Source: DASSQJ01 sp963730165
GTDB lineage: Bacteria > Actinomycetota > Actinomycetes > Actinomycetales > Dermatophilaceae
Reading direction: 5' to 3'
DNA length: 64,000 nt
NCBI GenBank assembly: GCA_963730165.1
Contig: CAVSQS010000005.1
Span: 434,001-498,000, forward strand
Translations under genes and position numbers: made by a program
Notes under the pieces: generated by a model
Databases searched by the model: none
Seen by the model: only the letters and a program-made list of their open reading frames with translations
Told to the model about the DNA's origin: nothing
Part shown: positions 1 through 8,782 of the stretch, piece after piece
How positions within the stretch are numbered: the first letter of the stretch is position 1
Layout: the number at the start of each line of letters is the position of its first letter

Positions 1-2
1 CG

Positions 3-857
3 GACGCACCGCACGAGACGGTAGGAGCGATCGTCGCCAGCGGGGTCGCCGCCCTCACGGGGCGCCGGGTGCGGCTGACGAACCGCGCCGTCGTCGGAGC
101 GGAGTCGAGCGACCTCGAGCGCCAGCTCGCCAACGCTCTCGAGGACGTCATGCGCCCCGATGTCGTCCTCATCATGGTCGGGGCGAACGACGTCACCCAC
201 CGCGTCGACCGGCCGACCTCGGTGCGGCACCTCGAGCAGGCCGTCCGTCGATCGCGGGCACTGGGCTGCGAGGTCGTCGTCGGCACCTGTCCCGACCTCG
301 GCACCATCCAGCCCATCGCCCAGCCGCTCCGGTCGCTGATGAAGCGCTGGTCACGCGACCTCGCGGCGGCGCAGACCGTCGCCGTGGTCGAGGCCGGGGG
401 CCGCACCGTCTCCCTCGGCGACCTGCTCGGGCCCGAGTTCGCGGACGCCCCGCACGAGATGTTCAGCCGCGACCGGTTCCACCCCTCGGCGGTGGGCTAC
501 GCCCGGGCCGCGGCCGCCCTGCTTCCCAGCGTCTGCGCGGCCCTGCACGTCTGGGGTGCCGACACCGGGGACCGCGCCCCCGAACCCCGGCGTGGCGAGG
601 GTGTCGGCCCGGTCGCCGTCGCGGCCGGCCAGGCGGTCCGTGAGCCGGGCACCGAGGTGGCCCCCACCGAGGTCGCCGGCCAGAGCCGGGGCCCCCGAGG
701 TCGCTGGGCGGTCCTCCTGCGCCGCCGCCCGGGCACGGTCCCTCCGGCGACCGACCCGTCGCCCACCGAGGAACCCGCCGCCGGCGCTCCGGCGGACCCC
801 CCCGACCACCCGGGCGGCGAGGCGCTGCCGCAGGGCGGCACGGCGCTCGACGGCTGA
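3..857 (+). CDS. SGNH/GDSL-type esterase, 5' end outside window
   Basis: The frame is open from the window edge, so the N-terminus with the catalytic-Ser GDS block lies upstream. The visible part has the SGNH block III motif GANDVT (about nt 180-197) and the block V motif DRFHPSAVGYA with its catalytic Asp/His (about nt 471-505). The family hydrolyses esters of lipids or acylated sugars; the substrate cannot be read here. The last 75 or so residues are Pro/Arg/Glu-rich and look disordered, an extension beyond the usual domain. The gene converges on ridA. Confidence 0.85.
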   Translation, partial: DAPHETVGAIVASGVAALTGRRVRLTNRAVVGAESSDLERQLANALEDVMRPDVVLIMVGANDVTHRVDRPTSVRHLEQAVRRSRALGCEVVVGTCPDLGTIQPIAQPLRSLMKRWSRDLAAAQTVAVVEAGGRTVSLGDLLGPEFADAPHEMFSRDRFHPSAVGYARAAAALLPSVCAALHVWGADTGDRAPEPRRGEGVGPVAVAAGQAVREPGTEVAPTEVAGQSRGPRGRWAVLLRRRPGTVPPATDPSPTEEPAAGAPADPPDHPGGEALPQGGTALDG

Positions 858-879
858 CAGGCGCTCGGGCGAGCGGTCC

Positions 880-1263
880 TCAGTCGTCGACGACGACCGC
901 GTCGAGCTCGACCTCGACCTTCCAGCGGTCGTCGACGAGCCCCGCCACGCGCAGGATCGAGCTGGCCGGCCGGATGTCCCCGAAGATCTCCCCGTGCACG
1001 CTGGAGACGGCGTCGATGACATCGTTGTCGGTGATGTAGTGGCGGGTCCGGATGACGTGCTCCGGACGGCCGCCGAGCTCGGCGAGCGCGTCGAGCGCGA
1101 TCTCCCAGCACCGCCTCGTCTGCTGAGCGGGATCCACGCTGACGTGACCGTCGGCATTGATCGGGGCGGTCCCGGAGACCGCGATGTACGGGCCGACGCG
1201 GACGGCGCGGGAGAACCCGACGCTGCCCTCGTACGGCGACCCTGACGAGGCGAGGCTGCGCAT
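880..1263 (-). CDS. RidA family protein (enamine/imine deaminase-like)
   Basis: A 127-residue protein of the YjgF/YER057c/UK114 family. RidA members hydrolyse reactive enamine/imine intermediates made by PLP enzymes, acting as cytosolic trimers. The C-terminal stretch RPASSILRVAGL carries the Arg expected in the pocket, followed by the strand KVEVELDAVV. An ATG at 1272 would add three residues, but its GAGGG lies only 1 nt away. The same GAGGG sits 10 nt before the ATG at 1263, so I prefer 1263. It is divergent from the thiolase gene. The exact subfamily and substrate are not determinable. Confidence 0.88.
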   Translation of the reverse strand: MRSLASSGSPYEGSVGFSRAVRVGPYIAVSGTAPINADGHVSVDPAQQTRRCWEIALDALAELGGRPEHVIRTRHYITDNDVIDAVSSVHGEIFGDIRPASSILRVAGLVDDRWKVEVELDAVVVDD

Positions 1264-1458
1264 GGTGTCCATGCCCTCATCATGTCGGTCCGCGCGCCGG
1301 CGCACGACCCCCACGCGGCGCCCGGTGACGAGACGGACCCCACAGTGCGGCCGCGGTACCGCTGCGGCCGGGCGCCGCCTACGCTGGAGCGACCTAGTGA
1401 GCGCGCGCTCACCGAGCCTTCGGGCCGGGCGCCGCCACCCCCACCGAGGAGGATCCCC

Positions 1459-2682
1459 GTGACCGAGGCCGTCATCGTCGCCACCACCCGTACCCCCATC
1501 GGCCGCGCCTTCAAGGGCTCGCTGCGCGAGGTGCGACCGGACGACCTCTCGGTGCAGGTCGTGCGCGGCCTCCTCGACCAGGTGCCGGCGCTCGACCCCA
1601 CGACGATCGACGACCTCTACTGGGGGTGCGCGGAGCCGAGCGGCAAGCACGGCTCGAACATGGCCCGCGTCATCGCCGTCCTCGCCGGCATGGACCACCT
1701 TCCCGGGGCCACGGTCAACCGGTTCTGCGCCAGCTCGACCCAGACGATGAGGATGGCCTTCCACGCCATCAAGGCCGGGGAGGGCGACGCCTTCCTCGTC
1801 GGCGGCGTCGAGTGCGTCAGCCAGTACACCAACTTCACCGGCGCGGGCGGCAGCGAGGGGGACGCGCAGAACCCGCTCTTCGCCGAGGCCACGGCCCGGT
1901 CCGCGGAGGCCGCCCGCACCAACGCCCCCTGGCACGACCCACGCGAGGACGGCCTGCTCCCCGACGTCTACGTCGCCATGGGACAGACGGCCGAGAACGT
2001 GGCGACGCTCCGCGGGGCCTCCCGCGAGCGTCAGGACGAGTGGGGCGTGACGAGCCAGAACCGGGCGGAGAAGGCCATCGCCGACGGGTTCTTCGAGCGT
2101 GAGATCCTGCCGGTGACCCTCGCCGACGGCACCGTGGTCTCGCGCGACGACGGGCCGCGGGCCGGCGTCACGATGGAGGCCGTCCAGGCCCTGCAGCCGG
2201 TCTTCCGCGCCGACGGCACCGTCACGGCCGGCAACTGCTGCCCGCTCAACGACGGGGCGTCCGGCGTGGTCGTCATGAGCGACACCCGCGCCGCGGAGCT
2301 CGGGCTCACCCCGCTGGCCCGCATCGTCTCCACCGGCGTCTCGGGTCTGTCCCCGGAGATCATGGGCCTGGGTCCGGTCGAGGCCTCGCGTCAGGCGCTG
2401 GCCCGGGCCGGGATGTCGATCGGCGACATGGACCTCTACGAGATCAACGAGGCCTTCGCCGCACAGGTGCTGCCCAGCGCCGACGACCTCGGGATGGACC
2501 CGGAGAAGCTCAACGTCCACGGCGGCGCGATCGCCCTCGGCCACCCGTTCGGGTCGACGGGAACGCGCATCATGACGACGCTGCTCAACGGCCTCGAGGC
2601 CCGTGACGGGCAGTTCGGCCTCGAGACGATGTGCGTGGGTGGCGGCCAGGGCATGGCCATCGTCGTCGAGCGCCTCTCCTGA
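1459..2682 (+). CDS. Acetyl-CoA C-acyltransferase (thiolase II family)
   Basis: A 407-residue thiolase, the usual length. It catalyses CoA-dependent cleavage of 3-ketoacyl-CoA or the reverse condensation. The nucleophilic Cys is in NRFCASSTQ (Cys90). The C-terminal catalytic motifs are EINEAFA, GGAIALGHPFGSTG (His) and CVGGGQG (second Cys). The GTG start is chosen because GAGGAGG precedes it by about 7 nt and the protein then begins at the first thiolase strand. No hydratase/dehydrogenase partner adjoins it, so beta-oxidation versus acetoacetyl-CoA formation is open. It converges with the 109-residue gene across a long inverted repeat. Confidence 0.93.
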   Translation: MTEAVIVATTRTPIGRAFKGSLREVRPDDLSVQVVRGLLDQVPALDPTTIDDLYWGCAEPSGKHGSNMARVIAVLAGMDHLPGATVNRFCASSTQTMRMAFHAIKAGEGDAFLVGGVECVSQYTNFTGAGGSEGDAQNPLFAEATARSAEAARTNAPWHDPREDGLLPDVYVAMGQTAENVATLRGASRERQDEWGVTSQNRAEKAIADGFFEREILPVTLADGTVVSRDDGPRAGVTMEAVQALQPVFRADGTVTAGNCCPLNDGASGVVVMSDTRAAELGLTPLARIVSTGVSGLSPEIMGLGPVEASRQALARAGMSIGDMDLYEINEAFAAQVLPSADDLGMDPEKLNVHGGAIALGHPFGSTGTRIMTTLLNGLEARDGQFGLETMCVGGGQGMAIVVERLS

Positions 2683-2719
2683 CCCCGGCGCCACTCCTGG
2701 CCCCCGCTCCCCCATCCCG

Positions 2720-2796
2720 CCCGACCTCTTGCGGATCTCCCACCCACCAGGGGCATCCGCTCCCCGGTTCACGTGCCGGATTCGCAAGACGTCGGG
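2720..2796. terminator. Long imperfect inverted repeat between convergent genes (candidate bidirectional terminator)
   Basis: Arms 2720-2737 and 2779-2796 pair over 16 of 18 positions, with a loop of about 41 nt. The repeat lies exactly between the thiolase stop and the stop of the gene on the other strand. There is no U-run, as is common for actinobacterial terminators. The function is inferred from position and symmetry only. Confidence 0.5.
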
Positions 2797-3126
2797 TCAG
2801 GGGAGGGTGCGCCGCAGCTGGGTGAGGAGCGCGGGGATGCCGTCGCCGCGGCCTGCGGCGTAGGCGTCCCAGACGAGGACCGACAGCTGGTCACCGACCG
2901 CCGCGACCCCGAGGTCGGGCACCTCGGCGCCCGGCACGCTCCGCTCGGCGATCGAGACGAGCGCGGCGCGCACGGTGGGCGCGGCCTGCTCGGCCCGGGC
3001 CAGGGGCAGCTCCCCCCAGCGTCGCCGGATGCGCTCGAGCTCGGTCCGCGCCTCGGGGGCCACCGGGTCCACGGACGGCGACGCCGGGACGGGTCGCCCC
3101 GTCCCGGCGTCGCCGGTGCCGGACAC
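2797..3126 (-). CDS. Conserved hypothetical protein, 109 aa
   Basis: I do not recognise a family. The protein is small, soluble and acidic to neutral, with a Pro/Thr-rich N-terminus (first ~25 residues) and a helical remainder ending in LTQLRRTLP. It has no signal peptide or membrane segment. The GTG start lies 2 nt after the TGA of the Bax1-like gene, which implies co-transcription and translational coupling. Codon use (strong third-position GC) and the coupling argue that it is real. Confidence 0.7.
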   Translation of the reverse strand: MSGTGDAGTGRPVPASPSVDPVAPEARTELERIRRRWGELPLARAEQAAPTVRAALVSIAERSVPGAEVPDLGVAAVGDQLSVLVWDAYAAGRGDGIPALLTQLRRTLP

Positions 3127-3128
3127 GC

Positions 3129-3962
3129 TCAGTTGCGCATGCGGCCGAGCAGGCGGAGGAACTCGATGTACAGCCACACGAGCGTCACGATCATCCCGTG
3201 GGCGAGCAGCCACGAGTACTTCTGCGGGGCGCCGGTGCGGATCGCGTAGTCGATCGAGTCGAAGTTCAGGGCCAGCGTCAGGGCGGCGAGGCCGACGGCG
3301 AAGACGGAGATCGCGATCCCCCAGCCGCCGGTGCCGCCGATACCGAAGGGCGTGCTCGTGACGATGGCGAAGACGAAGTTCACGACCGCGAAGAGCGCGT
3401 ACCCGATCAGCGCCATGACCATGATCCGGCGGAACTTGTCGTTGACCTTGATCAGGCCGGTCTTGTAGGCGATGAACATGCCGGCGAAGGTGGCGACGGT
3501 CGCGAGCACGGCCTGCGCGACGATCCCCGGGTACATCTGCTCGAAGAACTGGCTGACCGCGCCGATGAAGAGGCCCTCGACGAGCGCGTACGTGACGATG
3601 AGCGGGACGCTGAGGGTCTTCTTGAAGGCGATGACCAGGCCGATGATCAGGCCCGCGATCGCGCCACCCATCCAGAGGGCGAAGCCCACCGTCTCGTTGG
3701 CGGCGGAGACGACCCACCCGATCGTGCCGGTGACGAGGACGAGGGCGAACAGGCCGAGCGTCTTCATGATGACGTCGTCCATGGTCACCGGCCGCTCGGT
3801 GCCGGTACGGACCGCCGACGGCTGGTTGTAGAGGTCCTGGAGCTGCTGCGCGGACATCGTGCCGGTCGCGGCCTGGGACGCAGCGGTCGTGTCGGTGCGG
3901 AAGCCGGCGTACCCGCTCTGCGCGTCCTTCTCGATCCTGTTGAAGGCCGGGTTGTTGGCCAT
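3129..3962 (-). CDS. Bax inhibitor-1/YccA family membrane protein
   Basis: A 277-residue integral membrane protein of the BI-1/YccA family. The first ~75 residues are polar and cytoplasmic. About seven hydrophobic segments follow, and the C-terminus (LYIEFLRLLGRMRN) is the family's typical end. Bacterial YccA interacts with FtsH and BsYetJ is a pH-gated calcium leak channel; the role here is unproven. It is the first gene of a two-gene unit with the 109-residue protein. The tRNA-Leu gene lies about 160 nt upstream on the same strand. Confidence 0.9.
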   Translation of the reverse strand: MANNPAFNRIEKDAQSGYAGFRTDTTAASQAATGTMSAQQLQDLYNQPSAVRTGTERPVTMDDVIMKTLGLFALVLVTGTIGWVVSAANETVGFALWMGGAIAGLIIGLVIAFKKTLSVPLIVTYALVEGLFIGAVSQFFEQMYPGIVAQAVLATVATFAGMFIAYKTGLIKVNDKFRRIMVMALIGYALFAVVNFVFAIVTSTPFGIGGTGGWGIAISVFAVGLAALTLALNFDSIDYAIRTGAPQKYSWLLAHGMIVTLVWLYIEFLRLLGRMRN

Positions 3963-4124
3963 CGATCCTCCGTGCTGGTCGTGGCGGCGTCCGTCGCCGC
4001 GTCGTCACCAGAGTAGACGTGCAGCCACCTGCGCATGTTCCCGCCACGAGCAGACCGTGCCCTCGACGGGAGCCGTCGGCAACGCTCCGTTCGGGCGCCC
4101 TCGGCTCCCGTCGGGGCCACTGGG

Positions 4125-4199
4125 TGCCCCCGACGGGAGTCGAACCCGCACCTGGAGCGCTTTTAAGGCGCCTGCCTCTGCCGGTTGGGCCACGGGGGC
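4125..4199 (-). tRNA. tRNA-Leu (anticodon TAA), short variable arm
   Basis: The cloverleaf is readable. The acceptor GCCCCCG pairs with CGGGGGC. The anticodon stem GGCGC/GCGCT encloses the loop CTTAAAA, giving anticodon TAA. The T-arm is GCGGG-TTCGACT-CCCGT. CCA is not encoded (the bases after the discriminator A are CCC). The variable region is only about 6 nt, whereas bacterial tRNA-Leu normally has a class II long arm. The identity therefore rests on the anticodon alone. Confidence 0.85.
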
Positions 4200-4265
4200 G
4201 CGCTCACCGTAGCGCGCCGCGGACCGGACCTCGCAGGTGGTGGACCGGGGCCCTCGAGCGGCTCG

Positions 4266-5219
4266 TCAGCGCAGCGAGAGCGCGATGCCGTCGAGGATGT
4301 CGTGCTCGGACGTCACGACGTCGACGCCGGGTGAGCGGACCGCCACCCGACCGAGGACCTCGTGCCAGACGAGCGCTCCGGCGCCGATGACGTCGACCCG
4401 CCCCGGGTGGACGTACGGGAGGGCGGCGCGCTGCTCGCGGGTCATCGACCACAGCTCGCGGCAGGCGGTGCGGTGCCGGTCGATCGGGAGGCGCGCCAGG
4501 TGCACCGCCGCACGGTCGTAGTGGTCGAGGCCGAGGGCGTGGGCCGTGATCGTCGTGATGCTCCCGGCGAGCCCGACGACCGTGCCGATCCCGCCCAGGG
4601 CCACCCGCTCCTCGGCATCGTCGAGCGTGGCCGCGACGTCGGCGCGGGCAGCGACCACCTCGTCCGGGGTCGGGGGGTCGGAGTGGAGGTGCCGCTCGGT
4701 CATCCGGACGCTGCCGACGTCGACCGACACCCCCGCCTCGACGCGCGTGGTACCGCGGACGAGCTCGGTGGAGCCACCGCCGAGGTCGACGACGAGGTAG
4801 GGCCCGGCGATGCCGAGCCCCGGGAGGTCACCGGTGGCACCGGTGAACGACAGCTCGGCCTCGGTGTCGCCGGTGACGACCTCGGGCACGACGTCGAGGT
4901 CGCCGAAGGCGTCGTGGACGCCTGCGACGAACTCGTCGGCGTTGCTGGCGTCGCGGCTGGCCGAGGTCGCGACGAACCGCACCGCCTCGGCCCCCAGCTC
5001 GTGGCAGCGGTCGGCGTACCCGCGCGTGGCGGCGAGGGTGCGCTCCATCGCGTCGGCGGCGATCCGTCCGGTGACGTCGATGCCCTGGCCGAGCCGGACG
5101 ATCTCCATCCGGCGGTCGACGTCGGTGAGCCGGCCGTCCTCGCGGACGTCGGCGACGAGGAGGCGGATCGAGTTGGTCCCGCAGTCGACGGCGCCGACGC
5201 GCCGACGTGCCGCCGTCAC
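4266..5219 (-). CDS. ppx: Ppx/GppA family exopolyphosphatase/guanosine pentaphosphatase
   Basis: A 317-residue member of the ASKHA-fold Ppx/GppA family, which removes terminal phosphate from polyphosphate or pppGpp. Phosphate-loop 1 is AVDCGTNSIRLLVADV near the N-terminus and loop 2 is LVVDLGGGSTELV in mid-protein. At 317 residues it is the short two-domain actinobacterial form without the HD-like C-terminal domain. The GTG start overlaps the TGA of the DUF501 gene (GTGA), confirming the start. It is the last protein gene of the eno-divIC-DUF501-ppx unit, a conserved actinobacterial order. Confidence 0.93.
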   Translation of the reverse strand: MTAARRRVGAVDCGTNSIRLLVADVREDGRLTDVDRRMEIVRLGQGIDVTGRIAADAMERTLAATRGYADRCHELGAEAVRFVATSASRDASNADEFVAGVHDAFGDLDVVPEVVTGDTEAELSFTGATGDLPGLGIAGPYLVVDLGGGSTELVRGTTRVEAGVSVDVGSVRMTERHLHSDPPTPDEVVAARADVAATLDDAEERVALGGIGTVVGLAGSITTITAHALGLDHYDRAAVHLARLPIDRHRTACRELWSMTREQRAALPYVHPGRVDVIGAGALVWHEVLGRVAVRSPGVDVVTSEHDILDGIALSLR

Positions 5220-5731
5220 GAGGCGACCTCGCTGCACGGGTTCGACTCCCACCAGGGGTCCAGCAGGCTCAGCGCCTCGTCGCCGAGCGGGTTGACGCCC
5301 GGGCCGGCGGCGAGCGCGTGGGCGGCGAGCACGTGCAGGCACTTGACTCGGGTGGGCATCCCCCCGGCCGACGTCCCGGCGATCTCGGGGACCTCGCCGA
5401 GCTCGGCCCGCCGTGAGAGGTAGTCGGCGTGTGCCCCCTGGTACGCCGCCCGGAGCTCGGGGTCGCGCTCCAGGCGGTCGGTCATCTCGCGCATGACGCC
5501 CTGGCTCTCGAGGGTGGACAGCGCGCCGGTGAGCCGAGGGCAGGTGGCGTAGTACGAGGTGGGAAAGGGGGTGCCGTCGGGCAGCCGTGGTCGGGTGCGG
5601 ACGACGTCGGGCTCACCGCACGGACAGCGGTGGGCGACCTCGGCCACGCCGCGCGCCTCGCGGCCGAGCTGTCGGGTGACGGCGTCGAGGTCGGCCTGTG
5701 CCACGGGCGGCAGGTCGGCACCGGCAGTCAC
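5216..5731 (-). CDS. DUF501 domain-containing protein
   Basis: A 171-residue member of DUF501, a family of unknown function found mainly in actinobacteria between divIC/ftsB and ppx. The early part has HRCPCGEPDVVRTRPRLPDG, with a Cys-x-Cys pair, followed by FPTSYYATCPRL with another Cys, which suggests metal or redox chemistry. The C-terminal GMPTRVKCLHVLAAHALA is highly family-like. It overlaps both neighbours by 4 nt (GTGA), so expression is tightly coupled to divIC and ppx. No biochemical role is known to me. Confidence 0.92.
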   Translation of the reverse strand: MTAGADLPPVAQADLDAVTRQLGREARGVAEVAHRCPCGEPDVVRTRPRLPDGTPFPTSYYATCPRLTGALSTLESQGVMREMTDRLERDPELRAAYQGAHADYLSRRAELGEVPEIAGTSAGGMPTRVKCLHVLAAHALAAGPGVNPLGDEALSLLDPWWESNPCSEVAS

Positions 5732-6417
5732 CGGTGCGCCCCCGGCGCGTCGGCGGTGCGGGCGGACTCCCAGACGGTCTCGTACCACGGCAGCGCCGCG
5801 TTGGGCTGGACGACGTCGGTGCCGGAGAGGTCGGCGCTGGTGCGCGGGGCCGGGTCGAGGACCGTGTAGGACTTCTCGCCCGGCTTGACGAACTTCAGTC
5901 GCTGGCGGGCCTGCTGCTCGACGTACGCAGGATCGGTCCACCGCTCCTGCTCGGCCTGGAGTGCGGCGACGTCGCGCTCCTGGGTGGCCACCTGCTCGCG
6001 AAGGGCCGCGATCTCGCTGCGTTGGTGCAGCCACGCCGCCACCGTCGACCCGAGGAGGAGCACGAGGAAGACACCGATCGAGAGGAGGATGACGCCGCGA
6101 CGGGCGAAGCGGTGCGTGGCCGCTCCCCCGACGCGACCGAGCCACCGTCCCCGGCCGCGCTCGACGACCCGGCGGGCGGTCGTCGCGGATGCCGTGGCGC
6201 CGCGGCCGGTCGCGGCGGTGGTGGAGGTCCGGGTGGTGCCCGCCCCGGTGGCCGGCCGGCTCCCGGTCCGCCCCACCGGGGAGGCGCCGCGGGAGGTGGA
6301 GCCGGCGGCCTTCCCGGTGGCTGACCGGCCCGTACCGGTGGCGCCCGCCGGGCGCGCGGCGGCCGGGCGTCGCGGAGGTCGCGACGCCGGACCGCGGCTG
6401 CGCCCGGTGCTGGCCAT
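5728..6417 (-). CDS. FtsB/DivIC septum formation initiator family protein
   Basis: A 229-residue bitopic division protein. Residues 1-105 are a basic Thr/Ala/Gly/Arg-rich cytoplasmic tail of low complexity. A single membrane segment (GVILLSIGVFLVLLLGSTVA) follows, then a coiled coil (SEIAALREQVATQERDVAAL) and the FtsB-like end with ARQRLKFVKPGEKSYTVLD. FtsB/DivIC link FtsQ and FtsL in the divisome. The long disordered N-terminal tail is typical of actinobacterial versions. It sits 14 nt downstream of eno. Confidence 0.92.
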   Translation of the reverse strand: MASTGRSRGPASRPPRRPAAARPAGATGTGRSATGKAAGSTSRGASPVGRTGSRPATGAGTTRTSTTAATGRGATASATTARRVVERGRGRWLGRVGGAATHRFARRGVILLSIGVFLVLLLGSTVAAWLHQRSEIAALREQVATQERDVAALQAEQERWTDPAYVEQQARQRLKFVKPGEKSYTVLDPAPRTSADLSGTDVVQPNAALPWYETVWESARTADAPGAHR

Positions 6418-6431
6418 CGGTGCGGGGTCGC

Positions 6432-7724
6432 TCAGCCGTCGCGGCGGGCGGTGAAACGCGGGAAGGCACCGGCGCCGGCGAAGACCGCGGCGTCGTCGAG
6501 CTCCTCCTCGATCCGGAGCAGCTGGTTGTACTTCGCGACCCGCTCGGAGCGGGCGGGCGCACCCGTCTTGATCTGACCGCAGTTCGTCGCGACCGCGAGG
6601 TCGGCGATGGTGACGTCCTCGGTCTCGCCGGAGCGGTGGCTCATCATGCAGCGGAAGCCGTTGCGGTGGGCGAGGTCGACGGCATCGAGGGTCTCGGTGA
6701 GCGACCCGATCTGGTTGACCTTGACGAGCAGCGCGTTCGCCGTGCCCTCGACGATGCCGCGCTGCAGCCGCTCGGGGTTGGTGACGAAGATGTCGTCCCC
6801 GACGATCTGGATGCGGTGGCCGAGGCGTTCGGTGAGCGCCTTCCAGCCGTCCCAGTCCTCCTCGTCCAGGGGGTCCTCGAGCGAGACGAGCGGGTAGGCC
6901 TCGAGGAGCTCGGCGTAGTAGTCCACGAGCTCGGCGGCACTCTTCGTGCCACCCTCGAACGCGTAGCCACCGTCCTCGTGGAACTCGGAGGCGGCGACGT
7001 CGAGCGCGAGCGCCACCTGGTCCCCCGGGGTGTAGCCGGCCTTCTCGATGGCCTCGATGATGAGGTCGAGGGCGGCCCGGTTGGACTCCAGGTCCGGGGC
7101 GAAGCCGCCCTCGTCGCCGAGACCGGTGGCCAGGCCCTTCTCCTTCAGGACGCCCTTGAGGGCGTGGTAGACCTCCGCACCCCAACGCAGCGCCTCCCGG
7201 AACGACTCGGCCCCGATGGGCGCGATCATGAACTCCTGGATGTCGACGTTGGAGTCGGCGTGGCTGCCGCCGTTGAGGATGTTCATCATCGGCACCGGCA
7301 GGACGTGGGCGTTCGGGCCACCGACGTAGCGGAAGAGCGGCAGATCGGCACTGTCGGCCGCCGCCTTGGCGACGGCGAGCGAGACGCCGAGGATGGCGTT
7401 CGCGCCGATCTTCTCCTTGTTGGCGCTGCCGTCGATGGCGAGCATCTCGGCGTCGACGAGACGCTGTTCGCTCGCCTCGAAGCCGAGCAGCTTCGGGCCC
7501 AGCTCGTCGATGACGGCGTCGACCGCCTTCTCGACGCCCTTGCCGCCGTAGCGGCCCGCGTCGCCGTCGCGACGCTCGACCGCCTCGAACGCTCCGGTGG
7601 ACGCGCCGCTCGGCACGGCCGCCCGGGCGACGGTGCCGTCGTCGAGGGCGACCTCGACCTCGACGGTGGGGTTGCCGCGCGAGTCGAGGATCTCGCGGGC
7701 GCCTACTGCCTCGATGCTGGCCAC
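6432..7724 (-). CDS. eno: Phosphopyruvate hydratase (enolase)
   Basis: A 430-residue enolase, the canonical length. It converts 2-phosphoglycerate to phosphoenolpyruvate with two Mg ions. Diagnostic segments are ILDSRGNPTVEVEV at the N-terminus, AVPSGASTGAFEA (mobile loop), LVSLEDPLDEEDWDGW and MMSHRSGETED near the C-terminus. The GTG start is supported by AGGAG 6 nt upstream and by homology of ASIEAVGAREI. It leads the eno-divIC-DUF501-ppx transcription unit, preceded by a 122-bp non-coding interval that should hold its promoter. Confidence 0.97.
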   Translation of the reverse strand: MASIEAVGAREILDSRGNPTVEVEVALDDGTVARAAVPSGASTGAFEAVERRDGDAGRYGGKGVEKAVDAVIDELGPKLLGFEASEQRLVDAEMLAIDGSANKEKIGANAILGVSLAVAKAAADSADLPLFRYVGGPNAHVLPVPMMNILNGGSHADSNVDIQEFMIAPIGAESFREALRWGAEVYHALKGVLKEKGLATGLGDEGGFAPDLESNRAALDLIIEAIEKAGYTPGDQVALALDVAASEFHEDGGYAFEGGTKSAAELVDYYAELLEAYPLVSLEDPLDEEDWDGWKALTERLGHRIQIVGDDIFVTNPERLQRGIVEGTANALLVKVNQIGSLTETLDAVDLAHRNGFRCMMSHRSGETEDVTIADLAVATNCGQIKTGAPARSERVAKYNQLLRIEEELDDAAVFAGAGAFPRFTARRDG

Positions 7725-7846
7725 ATCGGACTCCTGTGGTGGGGGGTACGGGTTCGCCTCCGAGCCTAGTCCCCGGCGTCCGGCTTCCTCCCGACCGACC
7801 CGCGCCGTCGCCCTCCTCCGGCACGACCTTCGGGGCCGGCCGCGGC

Positions 7847-8782
7847 TCAGCGCCCCGCGGCGAGCTCGGCGGCGAGCTCGGCACCCACCCGCGCGTTGTG
7901 CCGCACGAGGGCGATGTTGGTCTCCAGGGAGCGGCCGCCGGAGAGCTCGACGATGCGGCCGAGCAGGTACGGGGTGATGTCCTTTCCGATGACCCCGAGG
8001 CGGTCGGCGTCGGCGAGCGCGGCCTCGATGACCCCGTCGATCTCGGCGCGCGGCATCTCGTCCTCGGCGGGCACGGGGTTCGCGACCGCGACGCCGCACT
8101 CGAGACCGAGGTCCCACGTCGCGCGGCACAGCCTCGCGAGGTCCTCGGTGGAGTCCAGCCGCATCGGGACCGGCGCCCCGGACGAGCGGGAGAAGAACGA
8201 GGGGAAGTCGTCGGTGCCGACGCCGACGACCGGTACGCCGAGGGTCTCGAGGACCTCGAGGGTGCGGGGGATGTCGAGGATCGACTTCACCCCCGCCGAC
8301 ACGACCGCGACCGGCGTGCGCGAGAGCTCGGTGAGGTCGGCCGACACGTCCATCGAGGACTCGGCGCCACGGTGGACCCCCCCGAGCCCGCCGGTGACGA
8401 AGACCTCGATGCCGGCCAGGCCGGCCAGGCGCATCGTGCTCGCGACCGTCGTCGCGCCGTGGCCACCGGTGGCGACGACGTGCCCGAGGTCGCGCACGCT
8501 GACCTTCCGGACCGACGCGTCCGCGCCGAGCAGCTCGAGCTCGTCGTCGGACAGCCCCAGGGTGGGGCGGCCGGCGATGACCGCGACGGTCGCCGGCACG
8601 GCGCCCCCCTCCCGCACGATCCCCTCGACCGCACGAGCCATGGCGACGTTGCGGGGGTAGGGCATGCCGTGGCTGATGATCGTCGACTCGAGCGCGACGA
8701 CGGGATGCCCCTCGGCCAGCGCGGCGGCCACGTCGGGGGCCAGCGTCAGCGCCGGATGGGGCGTGCGGGTCCGGGGGGTCAT
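7847..8782 (-). CDS. psuG: Pseudouridine-5'-phosphate glycosidase
   Basis: A 311-residue protein of the IndA/PsuG family. The enzyme cleaves the C-glycosidic bond of pseudouridine 5'-phosphate to uracil and ribose 5-phosphate. Family signatures are ALESTIISHGMPYPRN, TGGHGATTVASTM, FVTGGLGGVHRG, VGTDDFPSFFSRSSG and ANPVPAEDEMP. The ATG overlaps the stop of the kinase gene (ATGA), so the pair is translationally coupled in the order kinase then glycosidase. That pairing supports pseudouridine catabolism rather than a stand-alone role. Confidence 0.95.
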   Translation of the reverse strand: MTPRTRTPHPALTLAPDVAAALAEGHPVVALESTIISHGMPYPRNVAMARAVEGIVREGGAVPATVAVIAGRPTLGLSDDELELLGADASVRKVSVRDLGHVVATGGHGATTVASTMRLAGLAGIEVFVTGGLGGVHRGAESSMDVSADLTELSRTPVAVVSAGVKSILDIPRTLEVLETLGVPVVGVGTDDFPSFFSRSSGAPVPMRLDSTEDLARLCRATWDLGLECGVAVANPVPAEDEMPRAEIDGVIEAALADADRLGVIGKDITPYLLGRIVELSGGRSLETNIALVRHNARVGAELAAELAAGR

